Source: Sphaerosporella brunnea (taxonomy: Eukaryota > Ascomycota > Pezizomycetes > Pezizales > Pyronemataceae). From it: a stretch of DNA of 64,000 nt. The notes under the pieces were generated by a model. That model saw only the letters and a program-made list of their open reading frames with translations. It did no database searches and was not told the origin of the DNA. Position 1 is the stretch's first letter. The number at the start of each line of letters is the position of its first letter. A program made the translations under genes and the position numbers. Below, piece by piece: positions 1 to 11,738 of this stretch. The stretch spans positions 62,001 to 126,000 of the forward strand of contig VXIS01000096.1 of the NCBI GenBank assembly GCA_008704415.1. Reading direction: 5' to 3'.

Positions 1-19
1 TTTCTCTAACTCCGCCTAG

Positions 20-1714
20 ATTGAGGATCTCAAGGAGGGCGAGGTTGGGTCCCCCATGGATGGCTACTCCCTCACCCGCTTGATGCACAAGCGCGGCATC
101 AACATCCGCTACCTTGGAAGTCTTGCTACTCTTGCCACCGAGCAGGGTTCTAGGCTCGCATCTATCAAGATTTTGGCTGTCCAGGAAATGATTGCCAGAG
201 TGTCCAAGCACATCCTCAACTCTCTCCTCCGAGGCTTGCCCCTTCCTCTGGTCCCATATGCGGTCTCGCATTTCCTTAATTGCTTGCTTGGAGCTACCCA
301 CAACCCCAATCCGGAGGTGGCCAAGGATGAAGCCCTGTGGAAGCTGTACCACGATGCGGATTTTACCTTTGAGAAGTTGACCGTCGACAACCTCCGTGCG
401 CAGGTCCAGAAGGAGGTGCAGAGACGCTACCGCTACGACCTCGAGGAAGACTGGGCTAGCAAGCTCAAGCCTCTCCAGATGCTTCGTGAGGTCGCGCTGA
501 AGCTTGGCCTGCAGCTCCAGATCAAGGACTACGAGTTCGGCCCCGCAAAACTTGACACTGGGAAGGCCGATGCTGCCAAGGTCAACGGCGCTGCCCCGAC
601 CACCAATGGAAGCAGCAGTGGAAAGGGCAAGCACAAGAAGAAGGGATCTGCTAATAGCGGAGCCTCGAGCCCTGTGCCGAAGGGACCCTCTCACACCTTC
701 TCCCCAGAGGATGTCATGAATATTTTCCCAATCGTTAAGGACAGCTCATCTAAGAGTCAGCTGGCCGAAGAGGCCCTTGAGGCCGGTCGTATTTCTATCA
801 TCCAGAACCAGAAGGAACTCGGCCAGGAGCTTCTCCTCGAGTCTCTCTCCTTGCACGAGCAGATCTATGGTGTTTTGCACCCCGAGGTTGCTCGCGTGTA
901 CAACACACTCTCTATGCTGTACTACCAGCTGGACGAGAAGCCTGCCGCCGTGGAGCTTGCCCGCAAGGCGGTCATCGTTTCTGAGAGGACTTTGGGTGTG
1001 GACTCGGCTGAGACCATACTCAACTACCTCAACTTAGGCCTGTTCGAGCATGCCAACGGCGACACCAAGGCCGCTTTGGCTTACATTAAACATGCATTTG
1101 GCTTTTGGAGGATCATCTACGGTGATGGACACCCCGACTCTGTCACCACCATGAACAATACCGCTGTCATGCTTCAGGCCTTGAAGCACTACACCGACTC
1201 CCGAAAGTGGTTCGAGGCCTCTCTGGCTGTGTGCGAGGAGATCTTCGGCAAGACTTCCGCCAATGCGGCCACATTGTCTTTCCAGCTCGCACAAGCTCTC
1301 GCGCTCGACAACGACTCTAAGGGCTCTGTCAACCGTATGCGTGATGCATACAATATCTTCCTTGCCGAACTCGGACCGAACGACCGCAACACCAAGGAGG
1401 CGGAGAACTGGCTCGAGCAGCTCACCCAGAACGCCGTTGCACTTGCCAAGCAGGCCAAGGAGACCGCCGCTCGTCGACGATTGTTGAAGCCTCGCGTTAC
1501 TATGGCAGCTAAACCTCAGCCTCAGGTTGGCCAGGGCTCCGTCTCCGGTGGCCGCATCGCAGAGTCGACTACCTCTGCCACGGGCATTGGCAGCATGGAC
1601 AGCCGCAGCATCGACGAGCTGCTGAAGTACATTGAAGGTGCTGATACCAAGGCTAACCCCAAGCGGACGACTGGAAAGGCGAACCCTAAGAGACGGGGCG
1701 CTTCAAGAAAGTAA
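20..1714 (+). CDS. clu1: Clu1/Tif31 (clustered mitochondria protein), 3' part
   Basis: This is the C-terminal 564 residues of the clustered-mitochondria protein, a cytosolic RNA-binding factor needed for normal mitochondrial distribution and loosely associated with eIF3. The gene begins before the window. Bases 1-19 look like the end of an intron (CTAAC branch site, then CTAG), and an in-frame TAG at 17-19 supports an exon start at 20. The early part has the conserved CLU stretch (LMHKRGINIRYLG). A low-complexity linker rich in Ser, Gly and Lys follows at about 600-700. A block of tetratricopeptide repeats runs from about 780 to 1420 (for example HPEVARVYNTLSMLYYQL and HPDSVTTMNNTAVMLQ). The tail is basic and carries a duplicated KANPKR/ANPKR unit. 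It faces the forkhead gene tail to tail. Family assignment is from recognised motifs. Confidence 0.93.
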   Translation: MEDLKEGEVGSPMDGYSLTRLMHKRGINIRYLGSLATLATEQGSRLASIKILAVQEMIARVSKHILNSLLRGLPLPLVPYAVSHFLNCLLGATHNPNPEVAKDEALWKLYHDADFTFEKLTVDNLRAQVQKEVQRRYRYDLEEDWASKLKPLQMLREVALKLGLQLQIKDYEFGPAKLDTGKADAAKVNGAAPTTNGSSSGKGKHKKKGSANSGASSPVPKGPSHTFSPEDVMNIFPIVKDSSSKSQLAEEALEAGRISIIQNQKELGQELLLESLSLHEQIYGVLHPEVARVYNTLSMLYYQLDEKPAAVELARKAVIVSERTLGVDSAETILNYLNLGLFEHANGDTKAALAYIKHAFGFWRIIYGDGHPDSVTTMNNTAVMLQALKHYTDSRKWFEASLAVCEEIFGKTSANAATLSFQLAQALALDNDSKGSVNRMRDAYNIFLAELGPNDRNTKEAENWLEQLTQNAVALAKQAKETAARRRLLKPRVTMAAKPQPQVGQGSVSGGRIAESTTSATGIGSMDSRSIDELLKYIEGADTKANPKRTTGKANPKRRGASRK

Positions 1715-2989
1715 ATGGGCAATATCTATAATTTAGAGAGTCCTTTCTAGTTCTGTGTCGGAGTTGATATCTGTCCATAGTGTTGTCGTTTTTATCGTTA
1801 TTTTTCCTATTTCCTATTTACTATTTCAATTTTTATTTTGGCCATATGCGTATCCTTTTTTATGCTTTATTTTTCCTTTTGCTTGATCTGGTTTTGGGGC
1901 GTCTAAAAGAAATCGGATTGGCTGGGGACTCGGATGGGAAAAGTATGGGAATGGAACACATGTATCTATACAACCTTTTTGTTGCCTTGGTATGGATAGC
2001 CAAGTGAGGAGGGGTATTGGCCGCTGAATCTGTACAATAACGCGTGATGATTGGGGGATTTTTTGGGGATTTTACGCATGGTGCTCGGTTTTTTGCGGTT
2101 TGTCTTTCTTATGGGGTGGCTCTTCGTTTTGTTTTTTTCCTTTTCCGTTTTTCTTCCCTTCTTGAGGGTGTCTATACACATTTGATCTTTCCTTTTTGTT
2201 TTTGCTGGGGACGGAGAGCTTTGTGCTCAAGGGAATGTATACTCTACTCACGATACGGTTATTCAAAGGCTCTACTTTTCATATAACTCACAAGTATCTA
2301 ACGGAGCAGCATGCCAAGCGGTACCGGCCCAGATGTCAACTTTTGTAGATTGCGATTGAAAGAGTCTTCTAGAAGGGCATGCATATGCATCATGCCGGGA
2401 AGGAAGGGGGGATGTTGAGATAAAGTGTGGCGGCCCTGGCGGGCCACATCTGCACTTGCCTTGCCTTGCCTTGCCTTGCCGTCCGCATTCCCGCACTCGC
2501 AGGAAGCTAGAGTAGAATATGTACATACTTGATACTTACTGAGCTCTTTATCTAAACGGCTTTCTTCTTCATTTCCGTCTATGTAGGGAAAAAAAAAGTG
2601 TCCACAGCAAAAGCACCTCTTACAAACCATGTTGGGGGAACAAAAAAAAAAAAAAAAAGAAGACAAAAGACAACCAAACGGTCCAAATCGTTAGTAGCAA
2701 TCCCAGCCACATCAAATTAAGTCAATCACGCCACGTACGTAGTATCCAAAGAGACCCGAAACCCGAAAAAAAAAACAAAAAAAAAAAACATTTCCGTTCC
2801 GGCCATGACTCCCCTTTCCCCCAAAAAGCGATTAAAAAAACCCACCACGAAACTCCTTTTTTTTTTCTTCGTCCAAATCAAAAACCAAAAAAAAGAATGA
2901 CAACGAGAGCGCAGATGCATGCTCTCTCATCTAGCTTTTTAACACCAGACGCCGAAAAGATAAATGCGGAGAATTAAGGACCGATAGGG
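1715..2989. other. Convergent 3' intergenic region (clu1 / forkhead gene)
   Basis: No gene is supported here. The region is T-rich next to clu1 and A-rich next to the forkhead gene, as expected for two facing 3' UTRs and terminators. It contains a CCTTG pentanucleotide repeat near 2455-2479 and long A runs near 2643-2660 and 2766-2790. The ORFs seen here are low-complexity. Confidence 0.6.
2455..2479. repeat. CCTTG pentanucleotide microsatellite
   Basis: About five tandem copies of CCTTG lie in the non-coding spacer downstream of clu1. Confidence 0.8.
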
Positions 2990-5389
2990 TTAAGCCCATC
3001 CATCTCTCGCCGTAACCCGTCCGTTTACATGAAACTTCCCAATCTTCTCGAACCCCCTGAACATCCATTAGTCAGCATCTCAATTCAGTCGTGATGGCAA
3101 AAGGATAGGGTAACGAACCTCGACAAATCTATGCCTGAAAAATCACCCAGCCCACCACCATCATCGTCATCATCATCATCATCCTTCTCGGCCGCCACCG
3201 GCAGCGCAGAGCTCGGCTGTAAATTCCTAGCACCCCCGAGATGAAACAGTCCACTGCGATCCTTCAGCGGGCTTCCGAGCTCGCGGATACTATTCCTTTT
3301 TGGGCCCCCGTCGGGTTTCGCCATTACTGGCGGCGGACTCGACGACTGGAGATCCTTCAATGGGCTAAAATCATTCGGCTTTGCTGGTGTGGATCCAAAC
3401 TGCACATATTTCCAGAACGGGGCGGGGCTGGAAGTTGGGAGAAAGCTAGATGGGAGCTGTCCACGTCCGGTAGATGGTGGTGCAAGGCGAGGGTGTTGTC
3501 GTCGCGGCGCGGGGGTTACAGCGGACAATACAGGGTTTTCATCATCGTCGAAGGCCGATCGGTGGGTGGGTGATGGGATATTGCTATCGTCTGCGGTTGT
3601 CGGTCCTACGCCTGTTTGGATGGAAAACCCATCAGCGGCATGGCGTAGGGGTGGCCGGGGGGTATCGACAAGGGTTTTGTCTGCGCTCCGAAGGGCGGGC
3701 AATCGCGAGCCTCGATCGGGAGTGTAAGCTTCCAGTGGTTGTACCCGATACGCGGGCATGGGAGGTGGAGTGATCGAGCGTGAAGATTCCCCCTGGTCAA
3801 CATTTTGAGCGTCCTCTAGGGGAGCGATAGTTTGCGAGGGTTGTATTGTTTTCGGAGGCCCTCCTTTGGGCGACGCCGGTTGCGACGGGCCTTGTCGTGA
3901 GGTTTTGACAGGTCTCCGCAACTTCTTGATATACTCTTCGCGGTGCTCTGGCAAAAGCTCCCATTTCATACCCTTTCCAGGCTCATCTATACGGCGGGGA
4001 ATCTTTCGGAACGCTTTGTTCAGTGATAGGTTGTGACGGATGGAATTCTGCACCACGTGATTAACAGCTCGCAACTTACGACGTGACGCGGTGTGGAACG
4101 TACCTGCCAACCCATATTTGAATGCCGATAAAAGGAATATTTGTCCATGATGAACTGGTATATTGATGCAAGAGTTAATTGTTCGGTCTCGCTGGACAAA
4201 ATGGCCTGCGCAATCATCAGCGCATAGCTGTACGGCGGCTTGACCTCCTTCATGGAATCTTGAGAATAGTCAACATCTTCCGTCATCTCCATCATTACTC
4301 CGCGCTGGAAAGTAGGGGCCGTAGCCGCACTGCTACCAGGCATCTGCGGTTGGGTATTAGAGCGCGATCTCGTTTCGGACGGCAACCGCACAGGCAGCGC
4401 ACCCTGTACCAGCGCAGAAGCTGTGGCCAGCTTTTCGATCGGCGATGGCGATTCGAGGGTTGGTTCACTGGGAGTAAATATGAGCGGCACCTCCTCGTCT
4501 ATTATATACTCGCGCAAGCGCGCGCGGCGCAGTATTGACGAGGCAATGACCGGTGGCTTGTTCGGCAGGACGAACATCATCTGAGTCCCGCCAATCTCAA
4601 GCACACTCCCGCTCCATAGTACGACAGTACTGTCCTTCTTGTAGGTCTCGTCATCGATTTTCACTCCGTTCCTGCCCATCACATGGATTCGCCAGTCGTG
4701 CTCCCCCTCCGAGTCATCGTAAGATATGATCGCATGGTTGCGCGACACCCACTTACTCGGCCCCAAGTCAATGTGCACAGTGTCTTCCGGCTTCAGCGCA
4801 GGCGGCGTCTGGGATCCAGCCGTACTGGGTCGGTTTTCAGGGGGTCTTCCGATGCGAATAACGAGGTCCCTGACGTAGTATGTCCAGTTGCAACCCGAGA
4901 CCTTGGCATAAGCGGTGATACCATTTGTGTTTTGTTGAAAGTTTTTCTCGTTTGCCCACTGTGTGGCTACAACGGGCGCCTGGTCACCATCTGGCATTGC
5001 CAGCGTGGCGATCACGGCGTTCGACTGATCCTGAGAGGTGATAATATCCGTATCGATGGGCTCGACGACCTACCGACACAAAAATAAAGTGCATTAGCTG
5101 ACGTTCGGCGATGACAGTAGGTGGTAGTGATGGTGGCGGCGGGCGTTGCAGTAGAAGCACAACGCTGGCTTGATTTGCTGCTCTCGCGCAGACATGGTGG
5201 AGTACATACCTTGCGCCGCTTGGTACGAGGCCGAGACGGAGAGGAGTCGAGGAGCTCATCGGGGAGCGGAGAGGAGGAGTCTACTCGGCGGAAGCGAGGG
5301 CGACGCAGCGTGCTTGACGGTGGCGGCATCTCTCTGGAGTTGCGGTTGACGTTGGCGGGTAGTAGAGGATGGTGGGGTGCGAAGTTCAA
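2990..5389 (-). CDS. FHA-forkhead transcription factor (Fkh1/Fkh2 type)
   Basis: Predicted nuclear transcription factor of 713 aa in four exons: 5389-5210, 5069-4104, 4047-3119 and 3056-2990. Introns have good signals (GTATGT..TAG, GTACGT..CAG, GTTCGT..GCTGAC..CAG) and all phases close. An FHA phosphopeptide-binding domain lies at about residues 122-228 (conserved [24 protein letters not shown]). The forkhead winged helix spans about 337-425, starts [12 protein letters not shown] and contains [13 protein letters not shown]. The 56-bp intron falls inside the DNA-binding helix between GWQ and NSIRHN. The short last exon gives [12 protein letters not shown], without which the protein would end in an intron read-through. 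The C-terminal half is Pro/Ser-rich with an Asp run. FHA plus forkhead is the architecture of yeast Fkh1/2, cell-cycle and silencing regulators; the exact orthologue is not settled. Confidence 0.92.
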
Positions 5390-7186
5390 GGTTCCGATCT
5401 CTGGAATTCTGGAATAGTGGGATGACGTTTGGTTTTAGGACTGTGCGGGAGAGGTCGTTTCAGCAGTGCTTTTATGACTCGACATGATAGAAGTATGTTT
5501 TTATTTATTTTTTCTCGGGAGAGTTTCTTTTCTTCGGGGTTTGCGGGACTATATTGATTGGCATTCTGACTGATTTTTTTTGTCTTTTGTTTTTTGACTT
5601 TGGGCCAACCTTCCTTCATGGGGGGAAACAACAAACCTTCAGGTATCAGCATGTGACATGAGCAAGCACCGTCGTCGCGCACGAACGAAAGCAGTAGCGC
5701 CCGAGCGACAGTAGACGGGTATAGCAATGGCGGAAGCGAATGCGGAGCGATGCTGTATGATGAAGATGTGCCTAGGTATTTAGCAGGAACGGCGGCGACG
5801 AGTAATATTCGAGTGAGCGGCGGTCTCTTTACCGCTTTGGAGAAAGAAGGCGAGGATGGTGGTTTAGAGGTTTGGTTGGGTTTCGAATTCGCGGCGGTGG
5901 TTAAGGTGTGATGTAGTCCGGCCCGGGGACGATACGGTTGACGGGATATAAAGTGAACTTTTGGCCCGGCAAAGTCAAGGCAACAAAACAAACACATAAC
6001 GTGTATCTAACAGCTTCTTCGCTCGGAAACCCAGACAGCCATTAACAAGCTCACAACAAGAAAATACATTCAACTCAACGCTCTCGATTCTCGAATCGAC
6101 CTGTGGCGTCCGAACAGCCACACAGTGTGGCTCAAGTGGTGATTCCTCAACATGCCGCCACCAAAACAAACAAAAATTGACTAACAAAGAGTAGTTTGCC
6201 GACATGTGTATAGACAGACTAGAGAATGTGCGGTAGGCACCGCAGATTGCTTCGACACCCTATCTCCACAGACTGCGAAAATCATCACCAAACAAACCGC
6301 GACCAGAATCGACATCAAACCTCACACCACCCGCTCCTCTCGTCCTCCTCAAATTCCCCCAACGCACACCCGATGCATTGGGACCCTGTCGTCCGTTACT
6401 GCACACACCACGCCAATGGCAAGTGGAAATCAGAAATTCAAAAAAAAAAAAAGAAAAAAAAAACGGTCAGATAGATGCAGGGCAACACTGAAGCTGATAA
6501 TATACGCACCATGCAATGCATAACGGGATGAGAAGAAGAGGGTAAAAAAAGACCAAGTAAAAAAAACAAAAATAAAAATAAAAAAACAAAAGAAAAAGAG
6601 AACATCCCATTAACTTGTATATAAACACACCGTGGTCAGCAGGAATACACGCGCATGCGCACGCAAACACAAAAACACACTCCTCACTCACATCTTGACC
6701 GGTAGAAGAAAAAAAGGAGACCCCAAACCATCACCCAAACAAAAAAGCCAGCCCAACGTGTAGAAAGAATCGCTAAATTCGCCGAGCACAAATGATACAA
6801 GGAAAGGGAGTACGTGACAAGGAAACGATACTGGAGGGAGGGGAAGGTCCACAGGAGATGAGACAAATGAATTCCTGAGTGGTAGCCAAAGGATCGGATG
6901 GAAAAAAAAAAAGAAAAAAAGAAAAAGGCCATTACTCCCAATAGCCTGAATTTGGTGACCGGGGGTCTATAGCCCGGAGCAATTGCCAGACCTGATGAAC
7001 TCCCAGAAATCAAAAACAAAGCAAATCTGCAGTAACGGTGAGAAGTGCTGGAATTACGAAACAGTGTCGGTCTATACGGTGAAAAAAGAAACGAAGTGCA
7101 GCCTCTGGCACGCGTATGATGCCCAACTTTGCGGCAGCAACACATGTGGGGGCTTTTTACAACCTGCGTAGGGGATGACGAGATTG
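5390..7186. other. Forkhead-gene promoter/leader and teaR 3' flank
   Basis: No protein gene is supported. The half nearest 5390 is probably promoter and 5' leader of the forkhead gene. The half nearest 7187 is A-rich and probably 3' UTR of the teaR-like gene. A 203-codon minus-strand ORF at 5386-5997 has no recognisable domain and looks like leader sequence. Confidence 0.5.
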
Positions 7187-9035
7187 TTACATGATGATAC
7201 AGCAACAAAATTTCCTCTTTTTGTCGTTTTCGTCGTCCGCAACGGGCATCTGTTTGATCGGAGGGCTCGAGGCCGCAGCCTCGTGGGAAAGATTGCTTTG
7301 GACCTATGACATGAAATTTTTAGCACCTTGACAGCCGGGGTTTCTTTCTTGCCCGGAAGAAAAAAAACTCACAGTGGGCATGGTCCGATATCCTCCGTCG
7401 CTCGACGGTTCTTGCATTTGTGCAGAGGGCTCCGGTGCCACTGAACTCCTCAATGGCCATTCCTCGACAGGTGCCTCAGCATTTTCAGCCTTGTTGCTGG
7501 GAGTCTTTTCTGTCTCCCCATTGTCCACCTTCAATGGCCGCAAATCCTTGTCATACACAGTGGCATATATACCATCCCGTTCCCATTGATCTTGCTGCAT
7601 TCGCTTTGCATGTGTTGGAATAATTTGCTGGTCTGGCGGCAAACTGGGATCCGGCTTATAGCCAGTCAACGCCCACGGTGGTTGCCCTTCTGGGCTCTTG
7701 CTAGAACCTGGAGCGCCATTGCCGCTATGCGCCGAGTATGATGCGGACGTTCCTGGCCTATGACCAGACTGCGGCGTGCGCTGTTTTCCAACCACCGAGC
7801 CAGCCCGAGACCCCATCTTGCTGCGTGGCGTAGGCGAAGGGACACCTCGTGTTTTTGAGTTGACATTGGATCCTGACACAGACGGCAGCGGGTTTTCTTG
7901 ATCGTCCAAAAGCATGGCTGATGCAGCAGAATGAGAACGTTTTCGGAGCGGCGATGTCGTTGCCCCCCCATCATCAGAGCCATTGGGTGTGACAGATGTA
8001 CGCGGCAAGGGTGTTGTGCGCTCTATGAATTGCTGCGGGATAGGATGGGGGGATACAGAGGCTACTGGTATTCGAGAATATGACCGATTTCGCCGAAAGC
8101 TTTTCCTTGGGGAATCGGACTGGTTGTCAGCAGCCTGCTCCTCTGGTGTTCTGAAATCGTAGAAATCTGGACCACGGATTTCCTCATCATCGTCGTCGTC
8201 AGAACCAATAGGTGAAGACACTTGGTGCTGTTCTTCTTTGTGATCGCTATTCTCATCTTCGACCCTCTGAGTGCTAACAATCTGTGACCGTCTACCACCC
8301 TCACCTGCTCTCTGCAACTCTTCAATTTCGATTCGCTCCAGCTTGTCTTTGTGAATCCACCGTGACTTCCCCACATCGAACAAGTAGTCAGCTGCCTCGT
8401 TTCCTTCAATCCGGGCCAGCTTGTCCCTGTGTATCCAATTCGATGCTTCTGGGTCTGGAGCCTTTGAACCATTGCCATTCACATATATCGATTCCCCCGG
8501 CACCGCATGACTCGAGGCGTCATCGTGAGCGGCGCTGCTGATCATCGACATCCGCGGCCCATACAAATCCAAGACGGAATCGCCATCGTGGTTTGACGAC
8601 ACGATAGAGTCATGCTTCGAAAGTAAATGCGCCCTGGGCGCGGCCAGAAAATCACTGTAATGCCTGCCATCGTCTCCGGTCTGTCCTGCAGTACGAATAT
8701 CATATCCGTTGCCTGGAGAATTGCTGTACCCATTGATACGATCACTCTTCATAGGCGACGCGCCAAGATGTTGGTCCGAGACGTAGTTTCGCTGGCGAAA
8801 ACCGTGGCTCTGTGGTCCCTGGAAACTCTCACCCTAAACAAGACGTCAGAACGATGATTGCTTCCATATCCTGCAGGTGTGCCCAGCTACGCGTGTTCAA
8901 AGGCAAGATGATGTTGAGTGCACGTACCCCGTCGATCGGTACACTGAACTCCCAGTCGCTCTCCTCACTAGTTATCTTGCCATGCGATGACGCGGGGGGC
9001 GTGAATGCTGCTGGCAAAGGGGAAACGGCCGTCAT
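7187..9035 (-). CDS. teaR: TeaR-like prenylated cell-end marker receptor
   Basis: Predicted 561-aa protein in three exons: 9035-8928, 8833-7373 and 7303-7187. Introns are GTACGT..TTTAG and GTGAGT..CATAG, both phase 0. The N-terminal exon starts MTAVSPLPAAFTPP and contains the conserved SDWEFSVPIDG. The middle has two related WIHRDKLARIE/WIHKDKLERIE units, an acidic stretch and long Ser/Pro-rich linkers. The 39-codon last exon ends KKRKFCCCIIM: a polybasic patch followed by a CaaX box (CIIM) with two further cysteines, so farnesylation and palmitoylation at the plasma membrane are likely. In aspergilli, TeaR is a prenylated cortical anchor for the kelch protein TeaA that fixes microtubule plus ends and polarity at hyphal tips. 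Without the last exon the ORF ends in intron sequence and lacks the CaaX box. Name inferred from architecture and tail. Confidence 0.82.
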
Positions 9036-11722
9036 ATTGTTTTGGGGGGAGGGGGGCGGTGGTGTCGGACGTCTCAAAGAGCTCGAGGTTGGGGCGGGTG
9101 TTGCAGTGTTTACCGTTCAGGCGAACAGCAAACCAGGTGCGGGATCCGGGGAAGGATGGAGCAGGACACTGATTGATGGCAGAATGTTGTAGTTGGTTGT
9201 CTAACACATGGAATGGAAAATGTTGATCAAGCAGAAAAAAAATGAAAGAAGGTGGTTGGAAAGAGGCACGAAGACAAAGGTGCTAATTAGGATCAAGTTT
9301 ACTGGGGAGGGGTGATCAAGTTCGCAAGGACGACTGGGAGCAGAAGCAGCTGCTGCGAATGCGAATGCGTGGGGGAAGCGAAAACAAAATAGGTATTGGA
9401 ATATTTGTTTTTTTTTGGGGGGGGGGGGAGGGGGTGAGCGGGTTCGGAGAGTCTACGGTTAAGCAATTCGAATATTGGCGGGTGGAAGAAGCAAAAGTGA
9501 AGACTGTAGAGTTGAGTTGTTGAGTGTGTGTTCTGTGAAGACCTTACTGAAGCTGCCGCAGACGGCGCTCGAGCTGGGTCCGTGGAACGGTACGGGGGTG
9601 GGCGGCGGTTCGTTGGTGGAGTCGCGAGTGCGGGTTGGAGGAGGAGAAAACTCTGGATGGGGAGGTCGGGCTCGGAGGAGGGAGGTTTCGAGCAATCCCT
9701 GGACGTCCTGGGATTTTTGTTTGGCGGTTGGGACAGACAGTTGGGAAGTGTAGTGGTAGGCGGTTGGTTGGTCTGGTCCGGCTGCTGTCGATGGGGTGGT
9801 GGGGCCTCCCGGTTATCCCGGGCACATCATCTCTGCTGCTTCATCTCCTCGACTTTTCGCTCCTCCCGTCCACGCGAGAAACCTCCCCGTTGTGGAGCCC
9901 GCAACAGCTGGGGATTTGGGCCCTCATTTCAAAACCAGCAGCCTCCCTTGGCACTCCCCCTCCATGCATTTTGCAGTATCATGTGCATACTATATGTTAT
10001 ACATGTCGGTTTCATCAGAGCTTCTTTTATCATTATGTACAGAAACAGGCTGTTGGTCCCATTAATTAATATTGCCCCCCCCACCGAAGTAGAGCAGATT
10101 TCCTCTTTGGCGCGCCACGGTCGTCCCATCCCTTGTCTGCCCCGATAATTCACGGACAAAAATTGAGAGCGATTCAGCCAGCCAATCATATCGTCGCAAT
10201 AGACGGCCAAAGTGTACCGCAACTTGGAACATCCTCCTTTGCGTCTGGAATGGAGATTCATATACGCCACGTGACTGTCAATTCAATTTAAAGTTGCTGG
10301 ACGTCATCGAGCAGCTGTACTCTAGTACAGGGCCCAGGCATAAGAAGCTTCAGTGTGCACCTCAATCCTTATCCCATCGCCTATTTAGCTATCTATCTCA
10401 ATCTCAACCCTCTTCGAAGCCCCCAACGCCCCGGTACCAGACAACATTTTCCAGTTCAAATGTCAGGATCTTGGCGTAAATTTAGCTGGCGTTCTGCAGC
10501 CAAGATCCCGAAAGCTGTGCTGGAAAGCATTACATAAGTAGGTATGTATCCGGGCATAATGACTCTGATGTCAGCCTGGTATCGTGCTTCGGGACGCCCT
10601 TCGACGCAACGGTCACCTATGTATCGTCTCGAGATTTGTTATGTGAAGGTCCCCCGACGGAGCATTCGCCAAACTTGACCGATCCTCTATTCCGTCGCAA
10701 GCCCAAAAGAATCACTGACCGAAATGATCGTTCCTCAACTCCTAGGTAGAACATGCCGATGACAGATGTAGCCGTTTTGAAGCGGGGCTGCTGTTTGGTG
10801 GTCGGTAATCGTTGAGTACACAAAGTTATTGTATGGGGCCATCTTGAGCTCTACTCTAGAACAAGTGCTGTGGAACTATCCTCGGTTCACTGCTACAAAC
10901 TGGTAATGATCAGCCATTGGGGGTCGATGCAATTTGCCATCTCTTTAGGACATCATCCAACTCCACTCAATTCACTCACACCCTCACCGTTGAGAAAACC
11001 CCACAGCTTGGACATCATGTGTGATGTCCAGGACAAATTAAGAAAGGACAGGAGGTTTGACGAATCGCATGACCAAGTCCCCATCCGAAACATTCCAACG
11101 GTGCAACCTCAACCGTGCGAACTCGGAACTGTGGCAAATATTATGTCGGTTGCTTTTCCAGAAAAAAAAAACAAATAAATAAAAGCATGACGTGCCGACT
11201 CACAATCTGTCACTGAAAGGGGGTTTCAAAACTCAATGAGGAGGGCTACTCCCAGATACCAGTGGCAACGATGACAAGTGGCGGAACCACCATATTCTTT
11301 GGTCGGGATTGTGAGTCGAGTGACGCGTGGTGCAAGGTGTGGCGGCATCAGTGGCGGCAGTGCCGCTTACAGGGGAGCAACACTATTTCCATGAGTCTCG
11401 ACCGTTGAAGATCCGCACAACACGTCGCCGTCGTCGTTCCTGGCTGCAGCTTTTTTTTGGCCCGAATGCCAACCTGCCGTATCCATCAATTATCGCGTCC
11501 ATCCTTACATACCTCAAGTTCCACGTCCTCTTTCTTGGCTGCCCAATTCCACAGATTTTGCATTTCTGCCACGTTCCCACGTCCGCTGTTGAGTGCTCTA
11601 GTGCTTCTTTCGAACGGATCTCGAACTGGATAATATCAATCGACCTGCAGCCGTCACGGGATTGACGCTGCAGTCTAACCAGCACCTTTCGTGCCCCCCC
11701 CCCCCCCCGCTGCCACACCTAA
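9036..11722. other. Divergent intergenic region, teaR promoter and BAG-gene 5' flank
   Basis: About 2.7 kb without a supported gene between two divergently transcribed genes. It includes a G run at about 9417-9434 and a C run of about 16 at 11694-11708. The C run lies just before the open frame of the BAG protein and could be a site of assembly error. ORFs here lack homology that I recognise. Confidence 0.5.
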
Positions 11723-11738
11723 GAGGACTCCTCCGCAG

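Noticed and set aside
5386..5997. 203-codon minus-strand ORF upstream of the forkhead gene
   Set aside because: Low-complexity Lys/Pro/Ser content, no domain, and it occupies the expected promoter and leader.
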